From assembly GCF_964204645.1 (NCBI RefSeq), contig NC_134034.1, positions 248,001-312,000 on the forward strand: a DNA stretch of 64,000 bases. The letters are read 5' to 3'. How positions within the stretch are numbered: the first letter of the stretch is position 1; each line of letters begins with the position of its first letter. The notes below the pieces were generated by a model. The model made no database searches. It saw only the letters and a program-made list of their open reading frames with translations, and had not been told where the DNA came from. Shown here piece after piece: positions 22,984 through 35,543 of this stretch. The translations under genes and the position numbers were made by a program. This stretch comes from Tubulanus polymorphus. Taxonomy: Eukaryota > Nemertea > Palaeonemertea > Tubulaniformes > Tubulanidae.

Positions 22984-25900
22984 TCACGATGTTTTATTGA
23001 TGTTCTGCTGTTGGCGATGTTGCTTCAGACATTTCGTCGAACAGAATCTAAAATCATGATATTCAAACGGGACTAGTCCGGTAATATCCGTTCCACATGA
23101 CCAGCATCGACTGAAATAAACACAAATTGTGACTACTGGTTATTTTCGGTTCTACTGCTGCTGCAGCTGCTGCTGCTGCTGCTGTTACTGCTACTGCTGC
23201 TGTAGCTGTACCAGTCCATTAAAACGAGGAACTATTAAATACCTGAGGATCGGGGTGACGCCAGTTTGCGCAGTCACCTGTTGTGATAACCGTTTTTCTG
23301 CTGCTAGCGCCCTCTATAGAATAAATAATGAACCACTGATGTAATTGTGACGGTCATTAAAATTATGTAACTATTTAATACAATTCAATATTTTACCTTT
23401 TCTCGATCGGACAGTTTTAGGAAATGCTGTTTTTCTGCTTCTTCCGCCATTTTTTCTGAATTTCTAACACGTTCTTCCTGTACGGGTTACAACAATGAGC
23501 GAGAGCGTTTACGTGAAATAGTGTTACTCGTATGTTTTCACAGCAATTCAAACTCTTCTCACCTTTAATCTTTCTTTCTTTGCTTTTTTGTTTATTTTCC
23601 TTCGTTCAGCGTCTCTAGCCTTACGTTCGGCCTCGCGTTCCTCACACAGCGGTGACGGGATCTGAGCCACGCGGTAGTCATAGCGATCGGGATTACGACC
23701 CATGAATCGACGCATCTCGTCGCGGACTCGTTTTCCGTCTGCCGACACGTACGCCGGATGACCTTGACCATTCCTGATATAGAATAATCAGACAATAATC
23801 TTGAATAGAGCATCATTGACTACAAACCAGCGGGATCACGTCTGTCTCTAGACCTACCTGATAGTTGGATCGGCGCCAGATTCTAACAATGCGCAGACAA
23901 TGTCCGATTGTCCGTTTCTAGCGGCAACGTGCAACAATGTATCGTTCACCGAACCGAAACGTATCCCATTCAGAACCGACAGTAAAGCATCGTTTAACTG
24001 CGCATCAATAGGTGTCGCTAGTTGTTGTGTGTTTGTGTCAATAGGTGTCGCTAGTTGTTGTGTGATTGTGTCGATAGTTTTAAGGAATAGCTCGATATTT
24101 CCGAGTTTACAAGCAGTAAATAATTGATCCTTTAAACCAGCATCGCATAGCAACAATTCTACAACATAAACACATATACAACATGATGTCATAGGGAGAT
24201 ATATGGAGGCAGCATCTCGATGATGTCATAGGGAGATATATGGAGGCAGCTTCTCGATGATGTCATAGGGAGATATATGGAGGCAGCATCTCGATGATGT
24301 CATAGGGAGATATATGGAGGCAGCATCTCGATGATGTCATAGGGAGATATATGGAGGCAGCTTCTCGATGATGTCATAGGGAGATATATGGAGGCAGCTT
24401 CTCGATGATGTCATAGGGAGATATATGGAGGCAGCTTCTCGATGATGTCATAGGGAGATATATGGAGGCAGCTTCTCGATGATGTCATAGGGAGATATAT
24501 GGAGGCAGCATCTCGATGATGTCATAGGGAGATATATGGAGGCAGCTTCTCGATGATGTCATAGGGAGATATATGGAGGCAGCTTCTCGATGATGTCATA
24601 GGGAGATATATGGAGGCAGCTTCTCGATGATGTCATAGGGAGATATATGGAGGCAGCTTCTCGATGATGTCATAGGGAGATATATGGAGGCAGCTTCTCG
24701 ATGATGTCATAGGGAGATATATGGAGGCAGCATCTCGATGATGTCATAGGGAGATATATGGAGGCAGCTTCTCGATGATGTCATAGGGAGATATATGGAG
24801 GCAGCTTCTCGATGATGTCATAGGGAGATATATGGAGGCAGCATCTCGATGATGTCATAGGGAGATATATGGAGGCAGCACCTCGATGATGTCATAGGGA
24901 GATATATGGAGGCAGCATCTGGATGATGTCATAGGGGGATCATTAGGAAGGTCTGTAATTTGTAAAATAGAAGAGCTTAAAGCTGGCTAAAATATGTGTT
25001 ATAAGTTAAAACTAACCTTCATCATTTGTTTCCTCATTCACTGTATTTTCATCATCGTTATCGCCGACATTTTTTTCCTCTTCTCGTTTTTTCGATTTCT
25101 TCTTGTTTTTCTTCTTTTTACCGCGAGAATGAGGAGAATGAGGAGAATGAGGAGAATGAGGAGGAGGAGGAGGATGAGGAGGAGGTATTTCAGTGTTTTC
25201 GAACTCGTTTAAATCCCGCGCGAGATTGTGTAGTTCATGTACGCTGAATAAATTCACTGATAAATCATTTTCTACAACAAACAAACAACAAACAAAATCA
25301 TAATTATCAATTTCTGATGAAATCATTTCAAACGATATTCTATTACGTACGATTAATTTCAGTAATTTCCACTTCATTTTCTGTCGTCTCTTGTTTCGAT
25401 TTCTGCGAAGTTGATTTATCTTTTTTTGATGATGTTTTCGTCGGACTCGCGACAATCACTTCCTCGATATTCGTCACTTTTCCTACAAATATAATATCGG
25501 TTTCAATGATCGGTACTGGTACACACCACCAGGTGGCGTAACTTTCAGCAGTGATAATTAATCGATGATTTTAGTAACAGACCGTAACAGGTGACCGTGT
25601 TGAGAATGTCGTGAACGCGTTTTAATTCACTAAAAGTCGGACGTCTCGTCGGGAACGGAATGAATCGGATTCGAGCGTCTTTCTTATCGAGGGCCGGAGT
25701 TTTACCCCCGAAAAATATCGATTTATTGTTGCTAGGCGCCCGTATAAAAATACGAGAACAACGCGATAGATCATCAGACCACGACTCAATCACATCCGTT
25801 ATATCCTGCAGAAATACAATTTGATGATGTCATAGGGGGATTTATGAAGGCAGACATCTTTTCTAGGAGTGTCTATAGTTCAAATCACAAGTAGACAAAT

Positions 25901-28642
25901 TTGATGATGTCATAGGGGGATTTATGAAGGCAGACATCTTTTCTAGGAGTGTCTATAGTTCAAATCACAAGTAGACAAATTTGATAATGTCATAGGGTGA
26001 TAGAGGCAGACGATGGTGAATAATGGATACCTGTGTTAAAGCTATCTCGTTATATCTCCGTAACGACGCTCCCGCTGATTTCGGGGCGTTACCGCCCTGG
26101 TTGTCACGACTACTCTGCGCTGTACCTCGTTTTGCACGTACTGTATACCGGTGAAACGTTTTATGTTGAACGACTTCATCTCTGTTAAATACAGAGTGCA
26201 ACAAAAATAACATTACGATTTCCAACATAAACTGAGAACGCGGTTCAAAAGTACTTACTTGTTAAAGATACCCCCGGCAAAGTGACCTCCTCCAGTTAGG
26301 AAATAAGCCCACTGTAGTTTATCAGGAATTGCATGAACTGCTTTTAACAAATTACACGACTGATCCTAAAATAGAGTTACAGATATGTGGAATGAAATCT
26401 TTCCAACCCTCACACTGTAGAGTCAAATATTGGATCCATTTACTGTGGAACTGGATCCAGAACTGTAGAACTGACTCCACTCACTGTGGAACTGGATTTA
26501 ATTTACACTTTACCTTTTTGCCATGAAGCACGCAGCGATGAACAGAAATCAATTCATCTTCTACATTTCTAAAATAAACTTTTGGTTGCCGTCGGAGATA
26601 AACCTGTACGGCAGACGGAGCCTCGTTCTCATCGTCGCTGATGGTCGACGACGATACTAGTTTAGAATCATTCCTCTCATCTTCGCTTTCATCGGAATCA
26701 GAACCAGATAAACTGGACAATCCATCACCCTCTGAAATATCAGGGAATCTTAAATAAATAGAGACTAGAGTCGAGGGGGGTTAAGGGGGTTAAGGGGGGT
26801 AAAGGGGGAATACGATACCTGCGAGCTTCTCAAAATCATCCTCCGTAACCGATGGTAACCCTTTCAACTGTTGCTTTAAGTTAAATCTATGCCAGTCGGA
26901 TTTATAATGAAATCTCTGAAATCAATACGTAAAAATTATTAAGTTATTTTCAAATATTTATCATAATAATTAATATAATTATAATAATTAATAATTACCT
27001 GTTCGTATTGATTGTCGAAATGTGATTTACAAATAGAACACGTCATTGATTGAGAGATTGTGTGATTTATAACTACTGAAAAATAGATACAACATCATGA
27101 GGGGTTAAATACATGAACCGCAAGTACAGGAAGAGTTCCCTCCTTCAAACAGAGATTGAACCTGATAACACTGTGACAGCACCCTAGACAGTTACCTGTC
27201 CGGTCCAGGAAGAGTTCCCTCCCTCAAACAGAGGTTGAACCTGATAACACTGTGACAGCACCCTAGACAGTTACCTGTCCGGTCCAGGAAGAGTTCCCTC
27301 CCTCAAACAGAGGTTGAACCTGATAACACTGTGACAGCACCCTAGACAGTTACTTGTCCGGTCCAGGAAGAGTTCCCTCCCTCAAACAGAGGTTGAACCT
27401 GATAACACTGTGACAGCACCCTAGACAGTTACTTGTCCGGTCCAGGAAGAGTTCCCTCCCTCAAACAGAGGTTGAACCTGATAACACTGTGACAGCACCC
27501 TAGACAGTTACTTGTCCGGTCCAGGAAGAGTTCCCTCCTTCAAACAGAGGTTGAACCTGATAACACTGTGACAGCACCCTAGACAGTTACCTGTCCGGTC
27601 CAGGAAGAGTTCCCTCCCTCAAACAGAGGTTGAACCTGATAACACTGTGACAGCACCCTAGACAGTTACCTGTCCGGTCCAGGAAGAGTTCCCTCCCTCA
27701 AACAGAGGTTGAACCTGATAACACTGTGACAGCACCCTAGACAGTTACTTGTCCGGTCCAGGAAGAGTTCCCTCCCTCAAACAGAGGTTGAACCTGATAA
27801 CACTGTGACAGCACCCTAGACAGTTACCTGTCCGGTCCAGGAAGAGTTCCCTCCTTCAAACAGAGGTTGAACCTGATAACACTGTGACAGCACCCTAGAC
27901 AGTTACCTGTCCGGTCCAGGAAGAGTTCCCTCCCTCAAACAGAGGTTGAACCTGATAACACTGTGACAGCACCCTAGACAGTTACTTGTCCGGTCCAGGA
28001 AGAGTTCCCTCCCTCAAACAGAGGTTGAACCTGATAACACTGTGACAGCACCCTAGACAGTTACCTGTCCGGTCCAGGAAGAGTTCCCTCCCTCAAACAG
28101 AGGTTGAACCTGATAACACTGTGACAGCACCTCAGTCAGTTACCTGTCCGGTCCAGGAAGTATTCCCTCCCTCAAACAGAGATTAGAGTTCCCTCCCTCA
28201 AACAGAGATTGAACTACGAGACTCTGTCGAAGCACCCCCTTTAGTCAGTAACCTGTCTGTGGTTTAGTTTCATGATCGGATATTTTCAGGCCTATATCCA
28301 ATTACAAAAACTTACCACCAACGATTAGCTAACTAACTAATGAGCTGATTAGACTGTGTCAGTTTGACCTAGTAGTTTTAATAGCAGGTTCTGTTTACCT
28401 GGTGATACATTCTCATCAGCAGGAACTGATTCAATCTGCAGCTTCTCTTCAGGTGTAGCTAGTTTAGACTTGTGTTCGTTCCCGGTGACCAGCTCTAAAC
28501 CTTGAAATAATTCCACAATCTGTTTTGAATCACTCAATTTTACGAACGTCCGACCTGAATTGTTGTTCCCGCCAGCAGCAGTAGTTTCAGCAGCAGTGGT
28601 AGCTTCAGGAACAGCAGTAGCTGCTTTAGTGGCAGTCGCCAT
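22984..28642 (-). CDS. ANKZF1: ANKZF1/Vms1 peptidyl-tRNA hydrolase of ribosome quality control, 14 exons
   Basis: Exons: 28642-28399, 27075-26999, 26915-26819, 26731-26514, 26365-26259, 26181-26031, 25805-25583, 25482-25351, 25271-25017, 24158-23858, 23773-23563, 23477-23397, 23313-23243, 23110-22984; all phases agree, about 764 residues (human 726). A C2H2 zinc finger (C94, C97, H110, H116) runs into DWHRFNLKQ. The VLRF1 release-factor domain (about 212-370) has [26 protein letters not shown] with the expected catalytic Gln near 270, and [12 protein letters not shown] low-complexity [11 protein letters not shown] segment follows, then an ankyrin repeat ([20 protein letters not shown]). A VCP/p97-binding VIM ([11 protein letters not shown], about 697-707) spans an exon junction, and a C-terminal CxxC...C..C finger ends the protein. 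It releases nascent chains from stalled 60S subunits. The frame is open to an upstream ATG at 28825, but the 28642 start suits the family. Confidence 0.95.
23155..23215. repeat. CTG-rich microsatellite
   Basis: Imperfect CTG runs (CTGCTGCAGCTGCTGCTGCT) in the last intron of ANKZF1. Confidence 0.8.
24187..24940. repeat. 37-bp tandem array in ANKZF1 intron 9
   Basis: About 20 nearly identical copies of a 37-base unit containing GATGATGTCATAGGGAGATA and TATGGAGGCAGC. It ends about 28 bp before the acceptor of the ankyrin exon. The GATGTCATAGGGGGAT core also occurs at 25825-26000 and 17690-17800. Confidence 0.92.
25823..25998. repeat. Tandem duplication in ANKZF1 intron 6
   Basis: Two and a partial third copy of a roughly 78-bp unit containing TTTGATGATGTCATAGGGGG and CATCTTTTCTAGGAGTGTC. 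Confidence 0.8.
27125..28235. repeat. 79-bp tandem array in ANKZF1 intron 1
   Basis: About 13-14 highly similar copies of a 79-base unit (CCGGTCCAGGAAGAGTTCCC and GAACCTGATAACACTGTGAC), with a decayed end near 28130-28250. On the coding strand each unit contains ACAGGTAACT, a good donor consensus, but this array does not touch an exon. Confidence 0.92.
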
Positions 28643-28989
28643 TCTCCAAGTTATAATCTGAATAAGCGTTGAGACTGATAAACCAGCGCCTGTTAAGAGT
28701 ACTATACTGTTTACTTGTAGATCACGAACGGTTATGAAATTATTCAGCTGCGAATCTGAATTTATTTCTTCACAGCCCGCAAGGGCCGAACGAACAAGGC
28801 CAAAAGGGGTATTGCGCAATGTCAATCTAGTATTGAGTCATGCATTAAAACTTTGTTTGAGGTCGAAATTACTTCAGTTCATGAAACATCCGGCCATTAA
28901 AATATTCAACTACAGTTTAACCAGCAAGTTATCACAAGAAGCAGTGATAAAGGTCTGACTTTCATTTTCTAAAACATATGTTTCAGAAT

Positions 28990-31305
28990 AAGGGACAACT
29001 GATAAATGTGGAAAGCTATATTAGTTCAGCGATTCGCCGCTATTGATAAATAGAAGGGCAGCACCTGACGGTCAAAATCTGATACGGGATATTCCTACTG
29101 CGGCATGCGAGTAATTAGAATGAACTTACATTCGTACTTTATTCATCTAAAAAGTATAATTTCATAAAAACTAAAGCTTTAGTCATAGTTAATTTTTATT
29201 TGTGAATGAGTTTTAGGATATTTTCAATAGAACTCTTTCGCGTAGCGAATGTGTAACGAACATCGATGTACACCGACAGCGTACTGATTACTCACATGCC
29301 ACAGATAGAATAAGTGTTACGATCATCCTCGAATCCCGATATTACGGTTACTGAAATCTTGGAGATGATTACTCCAGATGAAATATAGCAAGGGTTGATG
29401 TGCATTCATACATGAGTACTCTATCACAAGGGTCGACGGTCTATTCAGAATTACAGTACTCTGTCGACACCATTATGCCAATTTAAAGCTGAATCATAAA
29501 CTAATTGAACACACTTGAACAAAAGGCGCGATGGCTGCGTGACGGATTAAACGGATTAATGCCCGGTCGGGTTTAGTGGGATTATAGAAATAGATCCATT
29601 TTATGACCCGGAATGACAAAAACAACCATAGAAATTTCAGCAATTGGCTCTTGAATCGTCGAAACGTTGAAAAACTAAAAGCCCAAGGAATACAGGGTAC
29701 GTGGTGGTTCCAGACGTGCCCCCGACCCACCACCCCCCCCCCCCACCCCCCGGGACTATTTTGCGGAGCAAAGTTTTTGTTCTAGCTAGTTTTCTGGACG
29801 GGAGCCGCAAATTTAAATTGAGTTACGGAGGATTGACTGAATCTTCATCACAAAACAAATTATTTTCTATCTATTATATTGCACTAAAGTACGCCGGAAT
29901 GACCAGCAGCTCGCCATCCAATCATTGCTTTTATTTGTCCCCCCAGTTTTTCAGAATGCTGGATCGCCCCTGATTCTAGAACGTTGAATAAACTACTTCA
30001 GCTCATGGAAGAGTTGTTAACTATTTCGCAGACGGCTCCACGCGCAGGAATGACTCGATCCGCGCCTGGCGTCGCCGCTCATTACTGGCAGTAGTACTGC
30101 GACAATCCCAAACAATACAACTCTATATAGCTATACCGTACTGTCATACACAGACAGGACTCTACACATACCGCCGTCTGTCGTGTGACTGTCCTGGAAT
30201 ATATATATATATATGTATATAACATTATTTACTGTAGTCTGATCAAAACCGTAAGTTTTATGTGTTTTACTATGTCAAAACTCGCTCGTAGGGTAAAAAA
30301 TCTCCATAAACTTCGTGTCCTCGTAAAGTCTGCAGAAATGTTGACAAACGTAATTATGTATTCTTATCTTGATTACTTCACTTCACTGAGATCTGGGTTC
30401 AACTGCCCCTAATAAATAGTCCAATCAACTTTAAACAACTTTTGTTTATCGTTTCCAATGATTTGAAGATTCCGACATTTGAACCGTTGCTTCACGCGTG
30501 CGCGTAGCTCTACTCACAATTAGGTTTCTTTATTTTAAGTTCAGGGTCCAGTTTCTCAGTGGTGAATCAAGTCCTAAAGTGATCTTAAATCTGATAAGAT
30601 CGCATGTGAAGTTGTTATATAACAAAGATGGTTTTAGAGTAGTCATAAAGCTAAGTCTTTACTATGCACCCGGCCCGGGGCTTCGATTATCTAAGTCATT
30701 TTTGTTCTATAGCAAGTCTAACGACTCGCAGAGACGTGTCGATAAAACCCGTTCTCTGATGTAAAGTGCGACCACCGCGTCGAAAAATGGGTTCATTTTT
30801 GTCAGTAGCTACAACCAGTCGACTCTTGTGAATACCTTTTGACCCAGTCAATAATTGTATCGTTATTTGCGTCAAAAGCAGATAAAATCAAAACAAACGA
30901 ATCACGCATTTTACTGCGACCGATTTTTTGGAAATTGATAAAACGTTTAAGTTTTCTTTGAAAGATAACTGTTGACGCTGGTTCTGAGTAGGTAAGGCCA
31001 TAGTTCGGTGACCTCAGGGACAGATAAGCGTCGAGTCCTTGTCATATATAAACAAGGTTTACTAGAAATGTTTGTATTGTATTGTGTTTCGTCCCGTGCG
31101 GTAAGACACTGTGAGAAAAACTATTTTTTTGTAAAATACTTTTGAGGAGAAATATCGCGCTTTGCGATATATACTGTTTAAAAACTGTTTGTTTCGTGAT
31201 AAGTCAGAGTGCACCAGGACGTGAAAATGAGAACTAATGCAACACTACTTATTTCAAAATTATTTCTTTAAGATTTGATGAGTTTCACTTGGCAATCGAC
31301 AGAAC
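28990..31305. other. Intergenic region upstream of NCKX
   Basis: No coding gene recognised. A segment near 29010-29110 (GGGCAGCACCTGACGGTCAA) resembles one at 39555-39600, so a dispersed repeat is present. 29728-29755 is C-rich. The 5' UTR of the NCKX-like gene probably lies at the right end. Confidence 0.4.
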
Positions 31306-34300
31306 ATGAAAATAACGTTCGCATTTATACGTCTGCTCGGAAAAGCGCTCTTTACTGGACTCGTTTTGGTCATCGTCGCCGCTGTGACGTCACAAAGACG
31401 CCACCAAACGAAAGGTAAGTACATTAAAAACTCGGGGTCCAATGCGATGGTAAACTATAGGCAACCTTTGAGCACAACTGGCCCTGATTATTCACAACCA
31501 TTGATTCAGACTAAGCCGTGAAACTTTTTCTTGCGATATTTGCATTTTTGTGAGTTTTCCTTTTTAGATGATCAGAATTTCCATACACGCCACCTATTAG
31601 CGACCACTGCCAACACGCCCGTTACTGCCACGATTAGATTCACTCCTCTTGGTCGATCTAGTAACTGCACTGCCCGGGCCAGTCATCAGTTCCCGGACGA
31701 TTTCGCGACCTTGACTGAGAAACGTCACGGATGGATTGTCGTTCACGTGTTTATCAGTTTCTACGCGTTCGGCGCACTGGCGATCGTCTGCCATTCGTAC
31801 TTTATTTCATCACTAGAAGTTTTATGCCAAAGTAAGAAAATTCCGCATCGTTTGTTCGACACTAAATCCTATAAACACAGATTCCATCTTCGCTAACGTG
31901 TTTAACCCGCAAATTGCGTTTGATGACTTTACGTTTTCGATATGGGCAAATTCAAACTTAGCTTCCGGTCACGTGGGACCCAATACTCCAATCATCAAAT
32001 ATTTTCCAACACTAATGTTTACGCCACGACCAAGCAGTTACAGTTATATATATATATATATAAGTCCTACTGACTATATTGGACGTGAAAATAATAATTG
32101 TTATGATGAATATTTGATCAATATCACCATTAATAGAATATAAATCCAATGTTTAAATTGTCATCAGTCAGAAATTGTACACGATTTGGTTCCTCTAGGA
32201 TGTAACATCGCTCAGGATATTGCGGGAGCCACATTTATGGCGGTTGGTACATCAGCTCCTGAACTGGCTACTGCTATTATAGGTAAGATACCACGACTGC
32301 TGCTGTTGTATCCAGTCTGCTGAACGAGAGATGATGTTTATAAGATTTTGTGCGTTTGTTTTTGAAGGTGTATTTGTAACTAAAACGAATGTCGGTTTGG
32401 ATACTGTCGCCGGTTCAACCGTGTTCAATCTGTTTTTTATAACCGCGATCTGTTGTTTATTCGCCACGTCGGTAAGTGACAGATTGTCAGAAATATTTCA
32501 CATTTTGCTATCAGAATCTGTGCCACAATACCGGCCAGTAATTAGAGAATCGGGAATTGTCACCACACTTGACTGGTCACCGGTTACGACACCTGACTGG
32601 GCACCAGTCACCACACTGACCATACTAACTTATAAACTCGCTCAGTCACTACTGGTCTCTGGCCTGGTGGTTAGCATGCTCGTCTTGCATGCTGTGGGCC
32701 GCAGGTTCGAGTCCAGCTAGGGTTAGGGTTACGACCTAGGGTTAGGGTTACGGCTTTGCTAGGGTTAGGGTTACGACCTAGAGGGTTATGTGTCAGCTTC
32801 TTACGGCCTGTATTTTACGGTCGTCGACTGTGGTTGGGTTCGGCTCAAGACCACATGATTTTTTTTCTTAATCCAACAAAATATTCTCCTGTTTCTATAG
32901 AAACTGAAGATAAAGAAGTGGCCTGTGGCACGTGACTCGTTTGCCTTCATCATCGCTGCCTTGACCTTGTTTCTAGTCGTTGTGGATGGAATAGTCACGT
33001 GGTATGTAACGATATCAGTTTCCTGTGAGCTGTTGATAGTTTCTATTGAACGTTGTTAAAACTTGGTTCATATCGCGCTATGGTTTCAGGTATGAATCTC
33101 TGATCACGTTGCTCGTGTACGGATTGTATATAGTCCTAATGTCGTTCAGTTCGAGATTAGAACGATACATCGAGAACAGACGAACGAGGAAAATCATCGG
33201 CAAAACCTTTCATCGTTCTCTGTACGAGGATGAATACGATGAAACATCGTTTCTATTGGGATCGTCTGACACTGAGGTGAAGACTTACACAGTGGATCAG
33301 CAGCAGATTATAATAGTTCCAGAACAGTTTGATAATTCAATAGATAAAAGTGTTCTAATAGTGCACGAGTATAGTGGTGGTGTTACCCCTCAGAGAGAGG
33401 GGGTCGCCGAGATTACAGAGGAACCAGAGTCTGCGGCTACCTCAGATGGAAACTCTGGCGAATTGGAAACTCTTAGCCGAGTGGTCACCTCCGAGGTTGG
33501 AGCCACCCGAGCTGGAGCTGCTGCTGCGACCAATGGCGGTAAACATGCGGTATCGGCGAGTAGCACCACTGAGGAGTCTAAACTAGACAGCATGTCCGAT
33601 TTACTATCAGAAGGTACCACTATTAATAGTCACTCAGCAGATCCAGTTCCATCGGTTGTGAGTTTTTAAATGTAGGCCCTAAAATTGGAAAATGGTTTGA
33701 ATAAAAACTCAAAACTGTGAAACTCGTTCTGGATCTTTACAAACAGCTTCGTTATAATCACGTGACACTCTGTCTATTGTAGGTGATTCACTCGAGTATC
33801 GAAGTCCTGTAGCTCCCCCTAGCGGTCTAGTCGAGAGGATAATCTGGTTGATATTTCTACCGGTGCACGTGACGTATTACCTGACGATTCCCGATTGTAA
33901 ACGTCCCGGATGTTGGAGTCGTCTGTACCCGTTGACCTTCACCGCCGCCATGTTGTGGATCGCCGGTATTTCATACGTGTTGGTTTGGATGATTGAAATT
34001 ATCGGTAAGAATCTAAAAAACAGAAATCAGAAATATCTGAGAAATATCATTTACAACCACTCAATTCCGAATGACCCTGGAAATTTCTCCCCAAGACTTC
34101 AGTTTAGAATAAGGTGAAATTGTGAGCACATAATCATTCCTAATTTCAACCAGGAAAGTGCTCAAACCGGAATGCGCTTAAATGCATCTAATTTGTCTAA
34201 GTAATTACAGGCCGCATACGCGTGTAAGTAACGACCCAATATTCCATGTGCGCCCCTATCGGCCCCTGGCTTGTACTTAAAAACTCGGTTCATTATTTAT

Positions 34301-34861
34301 TTATTCGATTATGTGTAAAAACTGAATCGTTAATTCTTCAGGTGAAACGTTTTCGATACCGGAATCAGTTATGGGTATCACGTTCTTGGCGATCGGCACG
34401 AGTTTACCAGACGCTGTATCCAGTTTATTAGCCACCAGAATGGGTAAGGACGAATTTACTAGAAAACCTCAGTCAGTTTCAGCTGATTAATTATGTGACG
34501 TGGATTAATGAAGAATGAATGGAATCTTTTGCTTGCAGGTTACGGAGATATGGCTGTTTCTAATATAATCGGCAGTAATGTTTTCGATCTGTTATGTTCG
34601 GGATTACCCTGGCTAATCAGTACAGCTATAGTGGATCCCAATTCGGTAATACCTGTAGCCGGCGGTTCACTTCTCTTCACTCTCATCTCCCTATTCGTTA
34701 CGAGTTTAGTGACGATTGTAGGATTCGTTATTTTCAAATGGAAAATGACGGTTAAATTAGGAATTTATAACCTCATCTGTTATTTACTGTTTGTCATGTT
34801 CGCGCTGTTGTATCAGTTCAACTTTTTCGGAATTGTGAATTTACCGCTGTGTCCATCGTAA
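31306..34861 (+). CDS. SLC24-family: SLC24 K-dependent Na/Ca exchanger (NCKX), nine coding exons
   Basis: Exons: 31306-31414, 31568-31831, 32199-32282, 32368-32471, 32901-33001, 33090-33613, 33783-34004, 34342-34443, 34539-34861; about 610 residues in one continuous frame. An N-terminal hydrophobic segment (LFTGLVLVIVAAVTS) may be a signal peptide. The alpha-1 repeat (about 125-187) has CNIAQDIAGATFMAVGTSAP-E and GLDTVAGSTVFNL. A long acidic/Ser cytosolic loop (about 240-410) follows. The alpha-2 repeat (about 480-535) has MGITFLAIGTSLPDA and DMAVSNIIGSNVFDL; the final Asp is the position linked to K+ dependence in NCKX2. The protein extrudes Ca2+ using Na+ and K+ gradients. The exon 6 donor (AAG/GTACCA) is weak; it was chosen because only this phase keeps exon 7 open. 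A poly(A) signal lies near 35066. Paralogue number is not resolved. Confidence 0.92.
32661..32716 (+). repeat. tRNA-like SINE head (tRNA-Ala(TGC)-like)
   Basis: GGCCTGGTGGTTAGCATGCT (A-box-like) is followed by CTTGCAT as an anticodon-like loop, then the B box GGTTCGAGTCC. There is no proper acceptor stem, so it reads as a tRNA-derived SINE, not a gene. It sits in NCKX intron 4. Confidence 0.55.
32716..32782. repeat. Telomere-like TAGGGT repeats
   Basis: Three blocks of CTAGGGTTAGGGTTACG(AC/GC) directly follow the tRNA-like sequence. Confidence 0.75.
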
Positions 34862-35061
34862 ACATCTCCCGACCTGGTTGCTGATTGGTCCACTGGATCT
34901 CAAAGCCTCGCTGATTGGTCCACTCGATTGCAAGCAAGATGGTAGAGAGTACATAGACCAAAACGAACTGCCGCCTTTTAGTGTTTGATGTGAAGACTTT
35001 TTTTCATGTAACGAGTGAAGAATAATCTTTAGTAGTTGTTTGATAGTTAATGCTTTTTTAA

Positions 35062-35074
35062 TATAAATAAAAAT
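35062..35074 (+). terminator. NCKX polyadenylation signal
   Basis: ATAAATAAAAAT about 205 bases after the stop codon. Confidence 0.55.
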
Positions 35075-35384
35075 ATTTTTTCAAAGAATCGTATTTCAGT
35101 CTTTTTCTATTCATGATGAACCGGACATTCCGCATATCCGAAACTCCGACCAATCAGACCACTCCGATTATGATTAATGCAAATTTATTATAATTTATGC
35201 AAAACTTCAAACGACAAAAGGATAAATTACTTTCAGTAAAATTTATGAATTTATTCACATTTCTTAATACATTGTAATATTTGATTTTCTATTTACATTT
35301 TCTATCATTTATTTTATAAATCTACATCACTCACTTGTTTCATTGTTTGTTTAACACACACAGCGGACCTGAGCATGAGGCTGA

Positions 35385-35525
35385 CGGGTTCATGCAGACC
35401 CGTAGAGCAGCAGCAGGAGGCTGAGGGGTCCCTCAGACCCGTACAGCAGTAGGCTGAGGGGTCCCTGCAAACCCAGCCGCAGCAGTAGGCTGAGGGGTCC
35501 CTGCAAACCCAGCCACAGCAGTAGG
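35385..35525. repeat. About 36-bp repeats in the GSTK1 3' UTR region
   Basis: Four copies of a unit containing GCAGTAGGCTGAGGGGTCCC, just past the GSTK1 stop. Confidence 0.7.
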
Positions 35526-35543
35526 ATGATGAGGATGACTGGT

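Noticed and set aside
24187-24940. Boundary-derived array at the ankyrin exon
   Set aside because: It stops about 28 bases short of the acceptor and contains no exon bases.
25012-25247. Plus-strand frames rich in MRRMRR or ENEENE
   Set aside because: Antisense shadow of the His/Pro/Ser and Lys-rich exon of ANKZF1.
27125-28235. Fourth boundary-derived array in ANKZF1 intron 1
   Set aside because: The unit contains a donor-like ACAGGTAACT but does not match the real exon 1 end (CACCAGGTAAAC) and does not abut an exon.
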